A stretch of DNA of 64,000 bases from contig NC_082685.1 in the NCBI RefSeq assembly GCF_949987515.2, positions 31,124,668 through 31,188,667 on the forward strand, read 5' to 3'. Numbering within the stretch: position 1 is the first letter of the stretch; each line of letters opens with the position of its first letter. This DNA is from Delphinus delphis (taxonomy: Eukaryota > Chordata > Mammalia > Artiodactyla > Delphinidae). The notes under the pieces were generated by a model. The model did no database searches. It was not told the DNA's origin and was given only the letters and a program-made list of their open reading frames with translations. Below, piece after piece: positions 1 to 11,414 of this stretch. The translations under genes were made by a program, and so were the position numbers.

Positions 1-379
1 TGCCTCTTGCAAAACTGGCCTAACAGTAGGAACTTCCTAGGATTGGGATGAGAAATACATAGATTACTGTATGACAAAGACTTAGCACAATGCCAGGTAC
101 ATGAAAAAACATTCTGTAACTGTAGCCATTAACACTTGTACTCATCTATCTGTAGATAGCACAAGTGGATAGTCACAGACAGAAGTGCTTGGTGGAGTGT
201 TGAAAGCCATCCTGTAGGAGAATATTTTCTCCATCACATCCATATAGTCTACATACAGTCTACAATTTCTACTATTAGTCATCTTATTGGCATAAGAGGC
301 AAAAGTTCCTGCTTAGATGCAATAGGATTATTTAAGGAAATAGAAGACAGGAAAGAAACAAAATATTTACCAACAAACT
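1..379. other. no recognisable feature
   Basis: AT-rich mammalian sequence. I see no long open frame, no RNA gene and no repeat I can name. It ends where a MIR-like stretch starts. Confidence 0.4.
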
Positions 380-545
380 GATATTTCCCCAGGCACTTTA
401 CACACTTTTCTTTATTTAGGCCTCACAAAAAACCTGTTTTTATGGTTTCTGTTTTTAATCTCATTTCAAAGTTAAGGAAACAGAAGCTACAAAAGAGTAA
501 CAATTTACTAATGATTATTTAGATAGAACATGGAAAAAATGGAAT
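380..545 (-). mobile_element. MIR-like SINE remnant
   Basis: The stretch follows the order of an antisense MIR: a 'caggcactttacacac' start, a 'cctcac' block, a degraded 'aggaaac' block, then an 'aacaatttact' block. MIR is an ancient tRNA-derived SINE fixed across mammals. This copy is heavily diverged with no tail or target duplication left. Family assignment is by recalled consensus only. Confidence 0.42.
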
Positions 546-604
546 TCTAAACATGTGACTCTGAAATTCATGGTCTTTCCATGAGAATTCATGCTTTATT
601 AGAA

Positions 605-705
605 AGAAGTAAGACACATGGTATAGTAGCAAGGGCCCAAGAAACATGAGTTCTGAGCTTACTAACCACCTCTTTACCTTTGCCAGATCATTTAATTTTC
701 TGTAC
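605..705 (+). mobile_element. short MIR-like remnant
   Basis: A tRNA-like head ('ggtatagtagcaagggccc') followed by 'cttactaaccacctctttac' and 'cagatcatttaattttctg' matches the sense order of MIR. It is short and diverged, so chance resemblance of part of it cannot be excluded. Confidence 0.38.
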
Positions 706-844
706 GTAGGTGTATAGAATGTTCAAAAAAGGGATTCAGTTCTGTGAGTGTTTCAGAACCCTTTCTCTTCTAAAATCTATCAATTCTAATTATTTAAAGC
801 CTTTGATGATGGACACTTTTTAATAAGAACTAAGGCTTACACAG

Positions 845-1062
845 GCCTTACCTATGTCAGGAGCTGTTCTAAGTACTTTACAAATATTAACTCATTGAAT
901 TAACTGAACTCATTGAACAATACTTACGATGCAGTTATTATTATTAAATATTAAATGCTATTATCAACATTATACATATGAGGAAATTGAGGAACACAGA
1001 TGTTAAGTAACATGTCCAAGGCCACATAAACAGCAAAACAGGGCCCTTAACCGAAGAACTCT
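845..1062 (-). mobile_element. MIR SINE remnant
   Basis: Antisense MIR landmarks occur in order: 'gttctaagtactttac', 'aaatattaactcattgaa', an ATT-rich block where the consensus has the counting motif, 'atgaggaaattgaggaac', 'gttaagtaacatgtccaagg', and 'aactctggatc'. An internal 'aactcattgaa' phrase is repeated (about 889-920). It is one of the best preserved MIR copies here and carries no coding potential. Confidence 0.6.
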
Positions 1063-1390
1063 GGATCTGTTTTGTGGTTTTAATGGCTCTTCAACCATCA
1101 GACCTTTGAATCAGGTTCTTCTGAGGAAAACAAAAAAAGTACATTTTGATTCAGAATGGTAAAGATCTGGTGCTTGAAAGTGAGCTAACTTGTGTAGCCA
1201 GAAAAGAATTATGAAGCTACTGATAAGTAGAAAAGGTAAAGGGGAAAGGAAAAGAGCTGAAATGCAAGCAGTTGCTGTGGGTTTCCAAATTCACACAGAC
1301 AGTTACAGTTTAATTATGTAGTTTAAGCTAGGCTGGAATCCAGTGTGCATCTTCAGGTCACAGATTTTTCATGGGAAACTATCCTTCCAG

Positions 1391-1572
1391 TTCTCAAGGG
1401 TAATGGTTTTCAAAGTGTGGCCCTGAATGGGCAGCATCAGCATTGCCTAGACACTTATAAATGTGATCCTGACCTGGTGAATCAGACACTCTGGGGAGTC
1501 CAGTCCAGCATATGTGTGTTAGTAAGCCCTCCAGCAGAGTCTAATGTTTGCTCATACTTGAGAACTCTTGCT
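1391..1572 (-). mobile_element. MER5A-type hAT DNA transposon remnant
   Basis: The segment matches the short non-autonomous hAT-Charlie element MER5A in the order 'ggttttcaaagtgtgg', 'cagcatcagcattgcct', 'gaatcagacactctgggg', 'agtaagccctccag' and terminal 'gagaactcttgc'. Both ends resemble the terminal inverted repeat. A frame of 84 codons runs through it (1345-1599), but it is a translation of transposon DNA. Confidence 0.6.
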
Positions 1573-1894
1573 TTAACACATGCGATTTGGACCACCTAAT
1601 CTGGATCTGACTTTTGAAACAGACTTTTTTAATCAGAAGTGGTCAATCCTAACATCACATTGCCTACTCCTGAGAAAAGTCGTTCATTTACCCATGTGGA
1701 GCCCATGAAACACAATTTCGAGAATCTTATTGGAAATTTTGAGGGGACAACATGTAAGATTGGAACTGCTTGCCACTAGCATAGGAGAGCCTACCTGAGA
1801 ATGGAGTCAACACAGAGAAATGCAAAGGAGACCAAGATGGGTGGAGCTATGCCATCTTCTACCAGTATCTCTCTGCATCTGAGTTCTCTGCAAC

Positions 1895-2185
1895 ACAAAT
1901 GATACATGGTTTCATGTTTATTTATTCATGTTGTTTCCTCTGCTTGCAATGCTCTTCCCACTTCTTTACTGTCCTCAGGCAGAATGAACCACTTCCTGTT
2001 CTCATTCATGCACCAATCTTTTCTTACGCTGACCTAGCCTTGATTACCCTCTATTACTGTTCTTTGTGTATCTCCTCTCCCTTCTCAAAAGGGGATCTCC
2101 CTGAAGGTAGGCTGCTTCTTTTTATATTTGTACCCCTAGCACTCAGCATTATAATAGATGTTTAAAATGTTTGCTGAATAAATAA
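1895..2185 (+). mobile_element. L2 LINE 3' end
   Basis: Sense-strand L2 3' UTR: 'ttgcaatgctcttccc', then 'acttcctgttctcattca', 'attaccctctattactg', 'acccctagcactcagcat', and the typical end 'gtttgctgaataaataa'. L2 is an extinct CR1-clade LINE. This is a 5'-truncated fossil without coding sequence. Confidence 0.6.
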
Positions 2186-2539
2186 CTTTCCTACATTCCT
2201 CATGGGATTATTGCAATGATCAAATGAGAATAAGACTTAGAATAGGCTTAGTAAGATATAAAGCTCTATACAAACATGAGTCATATTTATAATTATTAGT
2301 CGTTTATCTTGTGGGCTCATCTTTACCACAAACGTGTCATCACATGGGATGACTGGGAAATAAGACTGATAAACCCTGTAAATCTGTGATAAATTGATTA
2401 TAAAAATGGCTGTAACTCTTGGCTGCTCCATACATGAAATTAGCACATAAATACATAGAAAAATGACCACTGTGATAGGACTATAAAAGAGAAATCAAGG
2501 TTCCCTGAGCATGTATTAATTAGAGATTTGACTTTGAGT

Positions 2540-2815
2540 GATTAAGTGAAAGAGTAGCATAAAGCAGCAATTGAAATGAGACTCGGGCGAAGGGAAGAGC
2601 ATGTATAAAGGCCCTGTGGCAGTAAGGCATTTGGCGTGAGGGGGCATGGAGAAGTAGAAAAAGACTATACCAGACACTAGGCTATGTTAGGGAATTTGTT
2701 TTTTTTTTTTTTTTTTTTTTTCACCAAGAGTAATGAGAAATCATGGAAAGGTGTTAAGTAGAGGAATGACATGATCAGATTGGTATTTTAAAATACTACC
2801 CTGGATCTTGTGCCT
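2540..2815 (-). mobile_element. L2 LINE fragment interrupted by a T tract
   Basis: Antisense L2 3' region: 'agagcatgtataaaggccct', 'gtggcagtaaggcatttgg', then 'aatgacatgatcagattgg'. A run of 23 T lies inside it at 2699-2721. That run is not part of the L2 consensus and could be slippage expansion or the remains of a retrotransposed tail. Confidence 0.52.
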
Positions 2816-2819
2816 TTAA

Positions 2820-3940
2820 CGTGGTTATCTCAGACCCCCACATGATATATGTTATTGTTTTTACTACTTCTGAATTATAAGGTTAAAAACACAATTGTTT
2901 TTAAGCTTTTAAAAACTATAATTATTTTATATTTTCTAACTTTCACTTGAACTATGAAATTTGTTAAATACTAACCCCCTTTTCATCTGGGAGAGAGTCT
3001 AATCACCTATGCACTGTGAAAAGTAAAGTTTGAATTCAACAGATTCCAGTAACCCTCATTTAAGGACATGCCTCATTCAAAATTAAACTGCACTCAGACA
3101 AAAATTAATACACATGTATCTGATTCTTACACACATTATTAGAACATATTTACTAATTTCAAATGTTTATATTTAAAACATATTCTGGACTGCTTAAGCA
3201 AATTGGCACACAAAATTATTTTTTAAAGTTATAAACGACAAATTTAACACGTAAAACACTGCAGAAGGATTTGTTCTTATTCAATACTGAAATTAGAAAT
3301 GATAAAACATGGGCACTTCCAGCCACTACTCTTACTTGACGTCGAATTAAGGCAATATCACAGTAAATAGAAATATAGAAATCCCTAAGGAAATTCAGAT
3401 TGGAAACAGAATGCTATAGTACAATCAATAACATGTATTGACTCTATGAGCCCTTAGTTTAGTCTAGATAAGAAAGTTTGTTACATTAATTTTCTCCAGA
3501 TTCTGCATATTGTATTAACTTTACATTCTTTTAAAAACTGGTTTTGTTTAATTTCGATGTTCTACCAATATTGCTTGCAGCTGTTTGACACTGCCCCACC
3601 TAAATCACAGATTTGACACTCCCACATCATCTTGGTGTTTCTTCACTGCTACTTCAGGAACACATGATTGCTATTGTCAGCTACAATTACCACCCACTGC
3701 AGAGGTTTGCTGAAACTGAGCAGCTAGAGAAGGTATATATGTTTTAGCAGCTTTGAGACAGAGCAAACTATACATGTAATTCACCATATGATGTTTACTT
3801 TGTATTCCAGTATAACAGAGGACAGAAAAGGCAAAGGATAGAGACAACCCTGTAATAAGGAGATAGCTTCGCAGACATAAACTCATCTTTGGCACCTTAT
3901 GTCAGCTATGGCCCCTGTTCCCACTTTGGCCGGCATGTTC
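2820..3940. other. no recognisable feature
   Basis: AT-rich sequence with only short frames on either strand (one of 72 codons at 3677-3895, minus). I recognise no repeat family, RNA gene or coding exon. Confidence 0.4.
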
Positions 3941-3941
3941 T

Positions 3942-4134
3942 AAGTGAGGAGTTCCCAGACGCAGTACTGTTGCCAGTTCTTTGTTGTGCATGGCTGTCCT
4001 GCGCATTGTAGGATATTAGCAGCATCTGTGGTCTCTATCCATTACACCCTCCCTCCAAGGTTGTCAAGCAATATGGTCTCCAGATCGCCAAATGTCCTCT
4101 GGGAAGCAAAATAGCTCCTGATTGAGAACCACTG
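3942..4134 (+). mobile_element. MER20 hAT DNA transposon remnant
   Basis: Landmarks of MER20 occur in order: 'ttctttgttgtgcatggctg', 'tcctgcgcattgtaggata', 'gcagcatctgtggtctcta', 'gatcgccaaatgtcctct' and the end 'attgagaaccactg'. The 3' terminal repeat is clear and the 5' one is degraded. Some MER20 copies were co-opted as uterine enhancers in placental mammals; nothing here shows this copy is one. Confidence 0.66.
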
Positions 4135-4384
4135 TTCTGGGTCATACACGTTTAGAGCTATGATACCTTGCTTGCTTCTTTCTTCCTGAAATTGATATCT
4201 CCTGGAAATTATCAAGTTGTGCTATTGTTCATTAGCAAATAGGCTCCCAAGGAACTCTGATCTACCCACCCTGATACCCTCCTGACCCTTACTCTGCCCT
4301 ACCCACAAATTGGCTTATTTAATAAGAATTCTAGTAACAACAGACTTAAGGAAATGAATAATAGCTACTATTATAAAATATTTA

Positions 4385-4510
4385 TAATGTGCCAGGCCTT
4401 GTTTCTAAGCAAATTATATATTATTATCTTAAGTTATAGCTTAAGTTATCTTAAGTTATAGCTGAGTGAACTGGCATTTAGAAAGGTTAAGCAATGCTCT
4501 TAGGAAAAAA
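4385..4510 (-). mobile_element. MIR-like remnant with internal duplication
   Basis: The 'aatgtgccaggccttgttt' start and the 'gaaaggttaagcaatgct' block fit antisense MIR. The middle is replaced by a tandem duplication: a 22-base unit at 4424-4445 is followed by a 17-base partial copy at 4446-4462. The duplication sits where MIR normally has the deletion-prone counting region. Confidence 0.42.
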
Positions 4511-4529
4511 TCCAAAATTCTGACATTCT

Positions 4530-4965
4530 TTTCAAGGCCCTTTAGGATTTGGCCATAATTGCCCCTTCCGGCCCACCCACCCACTATGTAGAGCAACCAG
4601 GCTTTACCTCAATTTCTCAAGCAAAGAGGTCAGTCTGTAGGAATCCACAGATGCTGTCCCTACTCTGGCAAATTTGCTTCTCTGATTTCCCCCCTCCCAA
4701 ATGGCCTGTTCATTCTTTGGCTTCAACCTGGACATCTTCTCTTAGACATGTTTCATCCAACCCCATATGATTAGGTCTTCCTTTTGGAGGTTCACTGTAC
4801 TTGCTATTTAACCGTCCTTGTCTGTTTCTTACACTTGTCTGCGATGTCTCTTAAGTAATGCACTTTGCTTAGTCCACTGCTATTTCCCCAGTGTCTAGAA
4901 CAGTGCTGGGCTCACAGTAACCACTGTGTAAATGTTACTGACTGACAGAATGAATGATTATCCCC
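4530..4965 (+). mobile_element. L2 LINE 3' end
   Basis: A C-rich sense-strand L2 3' UTR with 'tttggccataattgcccctt', 'tccccagtgtctagaacagt', 'gctgggctcacagtaacc', and terminal 'gaatgaatgatt'. It contains no usable reading frame (longest 73 codons). A further short MIR-like block follows at about 4975-5035. Confidence 0.56.
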
Positions 4966-5039
4966 CAAAGCATTAAGCTCAGAAGTTGTAGAACAGGGAT
5001 TTTAACTCAGGTCTTCTGAAGCCACTTTGCAAATTCTTG

Positions 5040-7018
5040 GGCTTATTAGAGCACACCCATCGGAAAAGTTTTTCTATCTTGCTGGCTTCATTTTAGCCCT
5101 TCCTAACTACCAACCATGACCTTGTATAAAGCAAACCTGAGATATGTAGGTATCATGTGATCTGATCTCAGAAATAGTAATGACTCAGACTATTATTTGT
5201 CATTCTATAGAACACACACCTAAAAAGAGGAAGTGGACTATTCAATTAAAAAATATCAAAATTGGATGACTTTAATAAAAATCACAACCAACAATAAGCC
5301 ATTAGAAAAAAAAAACATGTACTAGATATTATCAATTCACATGATAATGAGTTTAATACTGTGGTGGAGTTTCAAATGCCAAGTATCACCCTCTGTGACT
5401 GTTAACAAGTGGAGTTCCATCATGTGTGAAAATTTCATGATGACACAGTCTGTGCTTCCCAATATATTTCAATAGATAGCAAGTGGTTATGGTTAAGACT
5501 TTTCTAGCCAGTCTTCAGATTTCATTAAACTTCACTATGATTGGATGACCTCCTCAAATCCAATAACAGGCAGTGGCACAATTCACTGCAAATGAACGAA
5601 TGGATATGTTAACAATATCTAAAGTACCTTGTAAAATATGTTTAATTATGCATAGGTTAACAGCTGTTTGTTTAGTGCACTGTATATAGGATGAGATACT
5701 CAAGTCAGAAGGAATATATAACCTATTAGAAAAGGATATTAAAGACAGCTACTGTGTAAACATCCACTTTGGAGCTGGATGCCAAATGTGAACACTCCAA
5801 ATACGTGAGTAACTGCATTTTCTTATCTTTCCTACTGTTTGTGGCTTTGTAATTAGTCCACTGGGCAATGACAATATTGCAAAGAGGCTATTAGTCTAAA
5901 TTCATGATTTAATTCTACATTGAAAAAAAAAGAACCTCTTAGCTGGTAGCTAAAGCTTAAATTCTGAACCCAACTTAAAAACAAATGAAGAAATAAATTT
6001 AAAATAAAATGAAACAAAGATAAACTCACCCCCATGTCCATGAACAACAACAAAATCTCCGGAAGGCCAGTTCCCTTAATGCTTCACCTTGGGGAATCTA
6101 AAGTAGTAAATAATATGGTGGCTATGAAAGTAACTATAATTCTTTCACACCAGCAGCAATGACTTGAATCTCTATAATTGGATTATATATTATCCTATAT
6201 AAAGCTTTTTGGACTGTTCTCTCAAATTACTCATATTGCCTGCCACTGCTTGGATCTCCTTTGGAAGCAAAGTTGGTATATCATTTTTTTTTTTTCTGCT
6301 TAAGCATATATTTATATGCATAATAAATGATAAAAATTCCTAGATGAAAAATATTTTAAAAATTAATTTCCCTTAGCCCACTCTCTTCTGCCTATGGATA
6401 GAAGGGAAATTTCCACATCTTCTGTCAGCTTATCTTTTGATTTTTTTTCACTTCTTTCTCAGTCCAACAGGAAATTGACTAGATATAAAAAATAAATGTG
6501 TTGAAATGTTTGCAAGGAGAACCTGGTGGCTTATAGAAGATTATTAAATGATGACTGGGAAAAGGGAAATCAGAAAGAGATCTTAATTGTATCAAAGACT
6601 TCCTATGTGGCAATAACAGTGGTATTCTTTTTAAAAAATGGTATATCATGTAATCATTACTAAAGCTCCATAAAATAGGAATTATTGTTATCTTAATTTT
6701 ATTTTCCTGGAAATTCAGTGTCATGTAACATATCCATGAATATCAGCTAGATATGGGAGAAATTAAAACTTAAATTCATATCTATTTTATTTTAAAGTCT
6801 GCCCTTTTGTGTATTTTAGATCATATAACATTTATTAAATATTAGATGCTATGTTAAATTTTCATAGCCCTGCACAGCTCACAGTTTAAAGGAGGATAAA
6901 AATTAATAGGCACATAACTGCAATAGACAAAAATAGGAAGGGTACACAGTAATACAGATGTACTAAGGGAAATGTCTTATTTTACCCTAATGTTCAATAT
7001 GTTACCCTAAAATAGAAT
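5040..7018. other. no recognisable gene; AT-rich anonymous DNA
   Basis: Frames are at most 81 codons and resemble nothing known. A weak MIR-like block may lie at about 6655-6780. A 'gtgagtaac' donor-like string occurs near 5805, but there is no open frame, acceptor or branch site to support an exon. The CHR SINE target site starts at about 7021. Confidence 0.4.
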
Positions 7019-7032
7019 TTATTACTACTTTT

Positions 7033-7391
7033 TTTAATATAAATTTAGTTATTTTATTTATTTATTTTTGGCTGTGTTGAGTTTTTGTTGCTGCATGCAG
7101 GCTTCCTCTAGTTGTGGCGAGCAGGGTCTACTCTTCGTTGCGGTGTGTGGGCTTCTCATTGCTGTGGCTTCTCTTGATGCAGAGCACAGGCTCTAGGCAC
7201 GCAGGCTTCAGTAGTTTTGGTATGCGGGCTCAGTAGTTGTGGCTCACGGGCTCTAGAGCGCAGGCTCAGTAGTTGTGGTGCATGGGCTTAGTTGCTCCAC
7301 GGCATGTGGGATCTTCCCAGACCAGGGCTCAAACCCGTGTCCTCTGCATTGGCAGGCAGATTCTTAGCCACTGCACCACCAGGGAAGCCCA
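7033..7391 (-). mobile_element. long CHR-type SINE
   Basis: Reading the minus strand, the element begins 'gggcttccctggtggtgcag', runs through a B-box-like 'gggtttgagccctgg', then a body of alternating 'actgagcc' and 'gagcccac' phrases, and ends in an A-rich tail (plus strand 'tttatttatttattttt'). This is the longer CHR SINE form of about 350 bp. The flanks share an 'attactatt'-like target duplication (about 7021-7029 and 7392-7400). Divergence inside the repeated body suggests it is older than the three shorter CHR copies. Confidence 0.88.
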
Positions 7392-7399
7392 ATTACTAT

Positions 7400-8390
7400 T
7401 TTCAAATACAGAGAAATAATAAAAAATTTAAATGGCCCATGATGGCATCACTCAGATATTGCTGACATTACAAATGATCAGAATTATCAAGAGGTATGGA
7501 ATATAATGTGAAAAGCCCAATATTCTCATCCCCAAACACTTTTAATAAAGCTATTTTGCAGAGAGCTTCCTCTATGTGTGCACACATACACACACTTGTG
7601 CGTGGCCTGATGGAGCACTTTACAGACATTTCTGCATCTTACATTTTTTAAAATAATATACTTTGTGGCAATTTCTATGCTAACGGATTAAGGGCTATGA
7701 CATTTCTTTTAATGTAGAGTAATCTTCTATTGTACAGAGAGGTACCAGAACTGATCTAATTAATCTCTGCTGATGAACATTTAAGTCATTTCCAGGATGT
7801 GCTATTAAAAATCCTGCATTAAGCATCCTGTGCATATGTTTAAATATGAACTTTTTAATGTACATTGATGAATTCCTAACATTAAAATTACTAGATCAAA
7901 TATTAACTTATAAATGACAAATTTTATGTGTTGTTAAGTATAATCTCTACTCTCAAAGTAAATAAGGAAATAATGGTGACAAGTAGGACTAATTTTTCTT
8001 TTTCCCCAAAGTCAGCTTAGACATCAATCCAGATTTCTTACACTCCCTGATTAATGATCAAGGCAGTCCAGTGCCAATATATAGAAAAAGAATTAAAAAA
8101 ATTATATTTTGAGTTATTTAAAACAATTTTCAAAAAAGGAATGCAGATATGTGTGTTCTGTGGTTTGTTTTGGTTTCCCTTTAAATTGAGTTACAAAATA
8201 CAAGCCCCAAAGAACCACCTAGTTTCCTTAATAGCTCTTGGTTGAGAAAGGTTTTACATGGTCATATTTCTCATCTTACTTTTCAAAGTAAAAAATGATT
8301 CATCAGTCTCTACCGTTTCTCTTGAATCATGCGTTACTTTCTGGTTAAACAACAATTTTCAAAAAAGCAAACAATACAAAATGATAGCTA
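7400..8390. other. no recognisable feature
   Basis: No gene, RNA or clear repeat. The stretch around 7600-7900 ('gtacagagaggtaccagaac', 'tgaacatttaagtcatttcc', 'gcattaagcatcctgtgca') vaguely resembles an old antisense L1 3' end, but not well enough to call. Confidence 0.35.
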
Positions 8391-8392
8391 AC

Positions 8393-8570
8393 AGTAATTG
8401 AATATTTACTAGATGCCAGGCACTGTTATAACTAACTGGATGTATTAATTCACTTAAACCTCACAGAAACGCCATGGAGAAATTTCACGAGTTGGAATTT
8501 GAATTCATGATGAACCTGGGTAGCATCTCTTCAGAATTTATGTTCTAAACCACTACACTATAATTTTCTT
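8393..8570 (-). mobile_element. MIR SINE remnant
   Basis: Antisense MIR with 'tgaatatttactagatgcca', 'ggcactgttataac', 'attcacttaaacctcacag', then an internal deletion, then 'ggaatttgaattcatgatg' and 'ctaaaccactacactata' (the tRNA-like head). The deletion removes the counting-motif region. Confidence 0.5.
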
Positions 8571-8924
8571 AAGGGTAAAATGTGTTCATAACATGGAACG
8601 ATGCTAAAAAAGAAGTTTATAATATTAAGATTCTCTATCTTGGCAAAATGAGAAGTGATGCAAATGCAAATTCTACTGCAATCTAAACCCTTTTTCTGAT
8701 GACAGCTTCTAACATTGACTTATCAAAGGATAATGTAGACTGAAAGAATAACTAATTCTCAATTTACCCAACAGATCCTCTCTCTCTCAAGCTTTCCTTT
8801 CTTTTTAGATTAATCTACTTATTTAGATGGACTTGCTTATCTCCAGGAAGCTAAACTAATAGATTTTTTTTTCAACTCAAACAGAAACAAAAGATGGGTG
8901 TTAATTCATCTGAAGTTTACTGGA

Positions 8925-9047
8925 GAAAAAAAAAAAAAAAAATCCATCTTTTTTTTGTTGAGATTCACAGAAAATGCCAAACATCTGAAGACTATATTTT
9001 TTCCTTTTTCTTACTCCCTCTCTCTCTCTTTTTTTTTTTTTTTTTTT
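8925..9047. repeat. paired A tract and CT/T tract
   Basis: An A tract at 8926-8942 and a CT-to-T tract (about 9013-9047, pure T from 9029) lie about 70 bases apart, and could fold back on each other. Two overlapping frames through them (8894-9088, 8898-9083) encode only Lys and Phe/Ser runs and are artefacts of the homopolymers. Confidence 0.8.
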
Positions 9048-9049
9048 AC

Positions 9050-9740
9050 AGTTTGTGCTATGTATTTTTATTTCATGGCTTGAAGTAGTCCTGGCATAAG
9101 GTCAGAGTATTACAACTACACAAATAAATGGTATTTCTTGCAGTAACTTACTCTGTTGAATTACTGGATTGAGCAATAGCTGCTGGGGTTTGGAAGACCG
9201 CATACCAGGCAGTAAGTTGTCTAGACTGACGTTTACACTGGGGTCAGACCAAGTAAAGGGCGCAGGTTTTGCTGACTGACTTCTGGACCATATTTGTATT
9301 CTGATTATAGAAAAGATTAGGTGAAGACTATAAATCTTAATCATTAAAATAATACATTGGTTATTCATCTTATTTGTTTAGTAATCCTCAGAGAATAAGT
9401 CAGCATATTATTAACATGTAGCATCTCATAATAGCTTTAGAATCTATTTATGTTTAGTGCTAGCTTAGCTGGTTCCAGACAGTAACAATGAGTTCAAAGA
9501 GTGAGGTAGATCTCCACTTAGATAACAAGTTTTTCATACCTCTGACACAAAAGACAAACAAATACCCTGTCCTACCTAATTCTCAAGGGCTACCAGACAC
9601 AAAACGGATTAAATGCTTACTGCAGAAAACATCTTTGGGGGAAATGTGTTATCACAGATTTTAAGCATGGTGGGTTAATAATACTGTTTTCAACTATGTA
9701 TGATTAATAATAATAATGATTATAACAATATCTAATTTTA
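9050..9740. other. no recognisable feature
   Basis: Unique-looking sequence with short frames only. I cannot name any repeat or gene in it. Confidence 0.4.
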
Positions 9741-9744
9741 TTGG

Positions 9745-9955
9745 GCATTCACTATGTGCCAGGCTTTGTGTTAAATCCTTTACAGACATTATTTCATTGA
9801 TTCTTCAAGGTAACACTCTGAGTTAGGTACATTTATCATGTCTATTTTACAGAGAGGGAAACTGAGGCAAAGTGATAGTAAATTGCTTTTCCAAATTGAT
9901 ACAGCTAGTGGTAAAGCCAGGATTAAAACCTGCACAGTATTTAATAGATCTTAAC
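9745..9955 (-). mobile_element. MIR SINE remnant
   Basis: Good antisense MIR: 'cactatgtgccaggctttg', 'tttacagacattatttcatt', 'gagttaggtacatttatcat', 'gagggaaactgaggcaaag', 'acagctagtggtaaagcc' and 'aggattaaaacctg'. It is among the least diverged MIR copies in the window. Confidence 0.66.
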
Positions 9956-10260
9956 TGTTGGAAAGACTAAAGTATGTAAAATGAGAAAGAGAGGTGCAAT
10001 TGCCATTAAGTGTATATACTCTTCCTGGCAAACATGCACAAGAGCATATCCAGGTACTTATGTCCTTTATATTTATCTAGTTTGAAAATTTTAAATTCCA
10101 AGTAATACTAGGCTAAAATGGAACTTGGAAAAATACAGATAACTTCAAAAATAATCTGTACTTTCCCTCTAACTTCATCCTTCTGTCTTAGGAATTTTGT
10201 ATTTTGATACATCTTTTCTTGCTTGCATACTTAATACCTCCTGCTAAGTTAGATCTTTAT

Positions 10261-10830
10261 CACTGATTATTTTTTAATCGAGGTGAAATTAACATAATAT
10301 AAAATTAACCATTTTGTGAACAATTCAGTAGCATTTAGTACATTCACAATATTGTATAATCACAAACTCTGTCTAGTTCCAAAACATTTTCATAACTCCA
10401 ATAGGAAACCTTGTACCCAGTAATCTGTTGTTCCTCATTCCCCCTTCCCACAGTTCCTGGCAACCACAAATATTCATTCCGTATCTATGCAATACCTATT
10501 CTGAATACTTCATATAGAAAGAATGATACATATTGCAGTGTTTTACATTGGGCTTCTTTTACTTAACATAATGTCTTCGTGGTTCATTCATGTTGTAGCA
10601 TGTATCAGCACTTCATTTGTTTTAATGGCTGAAAAATAGCCCATCATATCTATATATCACCATTTGTTTATCCATTCATGTGTTGATGAACATTTGGGCT
10701 GTTTCCATCTTTTAACTGTTAAGAATAGTGCTGTTATGGACATGCAAGTACATAAATTGTTTCAGTATCAGTTTTCAGTTCTTTTGGATGTATACTTAGG
10801 AATGGAGTTGCTGGGATTTTGTGTGCGTGT
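10261..10830 (-). mobile_element. old L1 LINE 3' end
   Basis: Reading plus, the order 'gaggtgaaattaacataata', 'gtagcatttagtacattcac', 'cctggcaaccacaaatattc', 'acttaacataatgtcttcg', 'tgttgatgaacatttgggct' and 'aatggagttgctggg' is the antisense 3' UTR and last part of ORF2 of an old (L1M-class) element. A frame of 89 codons at 10664-10933 is a shadow of this repeat. The copy stops at a TG-rich stretch. Confidence 0.75.
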
Positions 10831-10868
10831 GTGTGTAATTGCTGGGATTGTGTTTGTGTGTGTGTGTT
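10808..10868. repeat. duplicated GT-rich microsatellite
   Basis: Two copies of a 'ttgctgggatt' phrase, each followed by a GT-rich run, lie side by side (about 10809-10835 and 10840-10868). This looks like a tandem duplication of the end of the adjacent L1 together with its GT repeat. Confidence 0.6.
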
Positions 10869-10914
10869 TCTTTACACAGTCAAGTCATTCACATTTTAAA
10901 AGTATCTTAACTCA

Positions 10915-11385
10915 ACCAGTCAAGCACTTCTAGCTACAACTCAGTCTATTTCCTCCCCTCTATCTACCAACTTCTAGGGAGAGTTGTTTATATTTCTGCC
11001 TTCGTTTATTCACTCTTTTCCTCAACTCATTCCATTTTGGTCTCTGCCTTTATTTAGTACCAACTTAAATCTTACTAGAGACACTGACAATTTCCAGTTT
11101 TCTATCATTAAAGTCTCTTGTTGCCTCAACAGCATTCAGCACTGTTGATCAATTCCTCCTTCTGGAAACACTCTACTCCCTTGAATTATATATTCCCTTG
11201 GACATTATGTTTCCTGATTATCTGTCTGGTTGTCCCTCTTACCACTTGCAGGATTAACCCCCTCTACCTAGACTTTAGGTGTTGGCGTGTCTTAAGGCAG
11301 TTCTGAGTACATATTTCTTTTCTCTCTGAGCAGTTTCCCTAAGTGATCATAACATGTCCTATAGCTTTATACGTACTCTGAGGAA
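10915..11385 (+). pseudogene. L2 LINE reverse transcriptase fragment
   Basis: Translated loosely, the strand reads an 'AFSTVDQFLLLETL' stretch at about 11131-11175. This corresponds to the conserved 'AFDTVDHSLLLETL' stretch of the L2 (CR1-clade) reverse transcriptase. Downstream, 'ggtgttggcgtgtcttaagg' and 'ccctaagtgatc' match the L2 segment that encodes the turn after the catalytic core. It is frame-broken and inactive. The matching L2 3' end reappears at 15935, beyond the L1, so the two are probably halves of one element. Confidence 0.58.
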
Positions 11386-11414
11386 CACATTTGTTGATTT
11401 CTGAATATACTTCC

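Noticed and set aside
5795..5830. Possible splice donor 'gtgagtaac' after an open stretch
   Set aside because: No acceptor, no frame of exon length and no similarity to a known protein, so a chance match.
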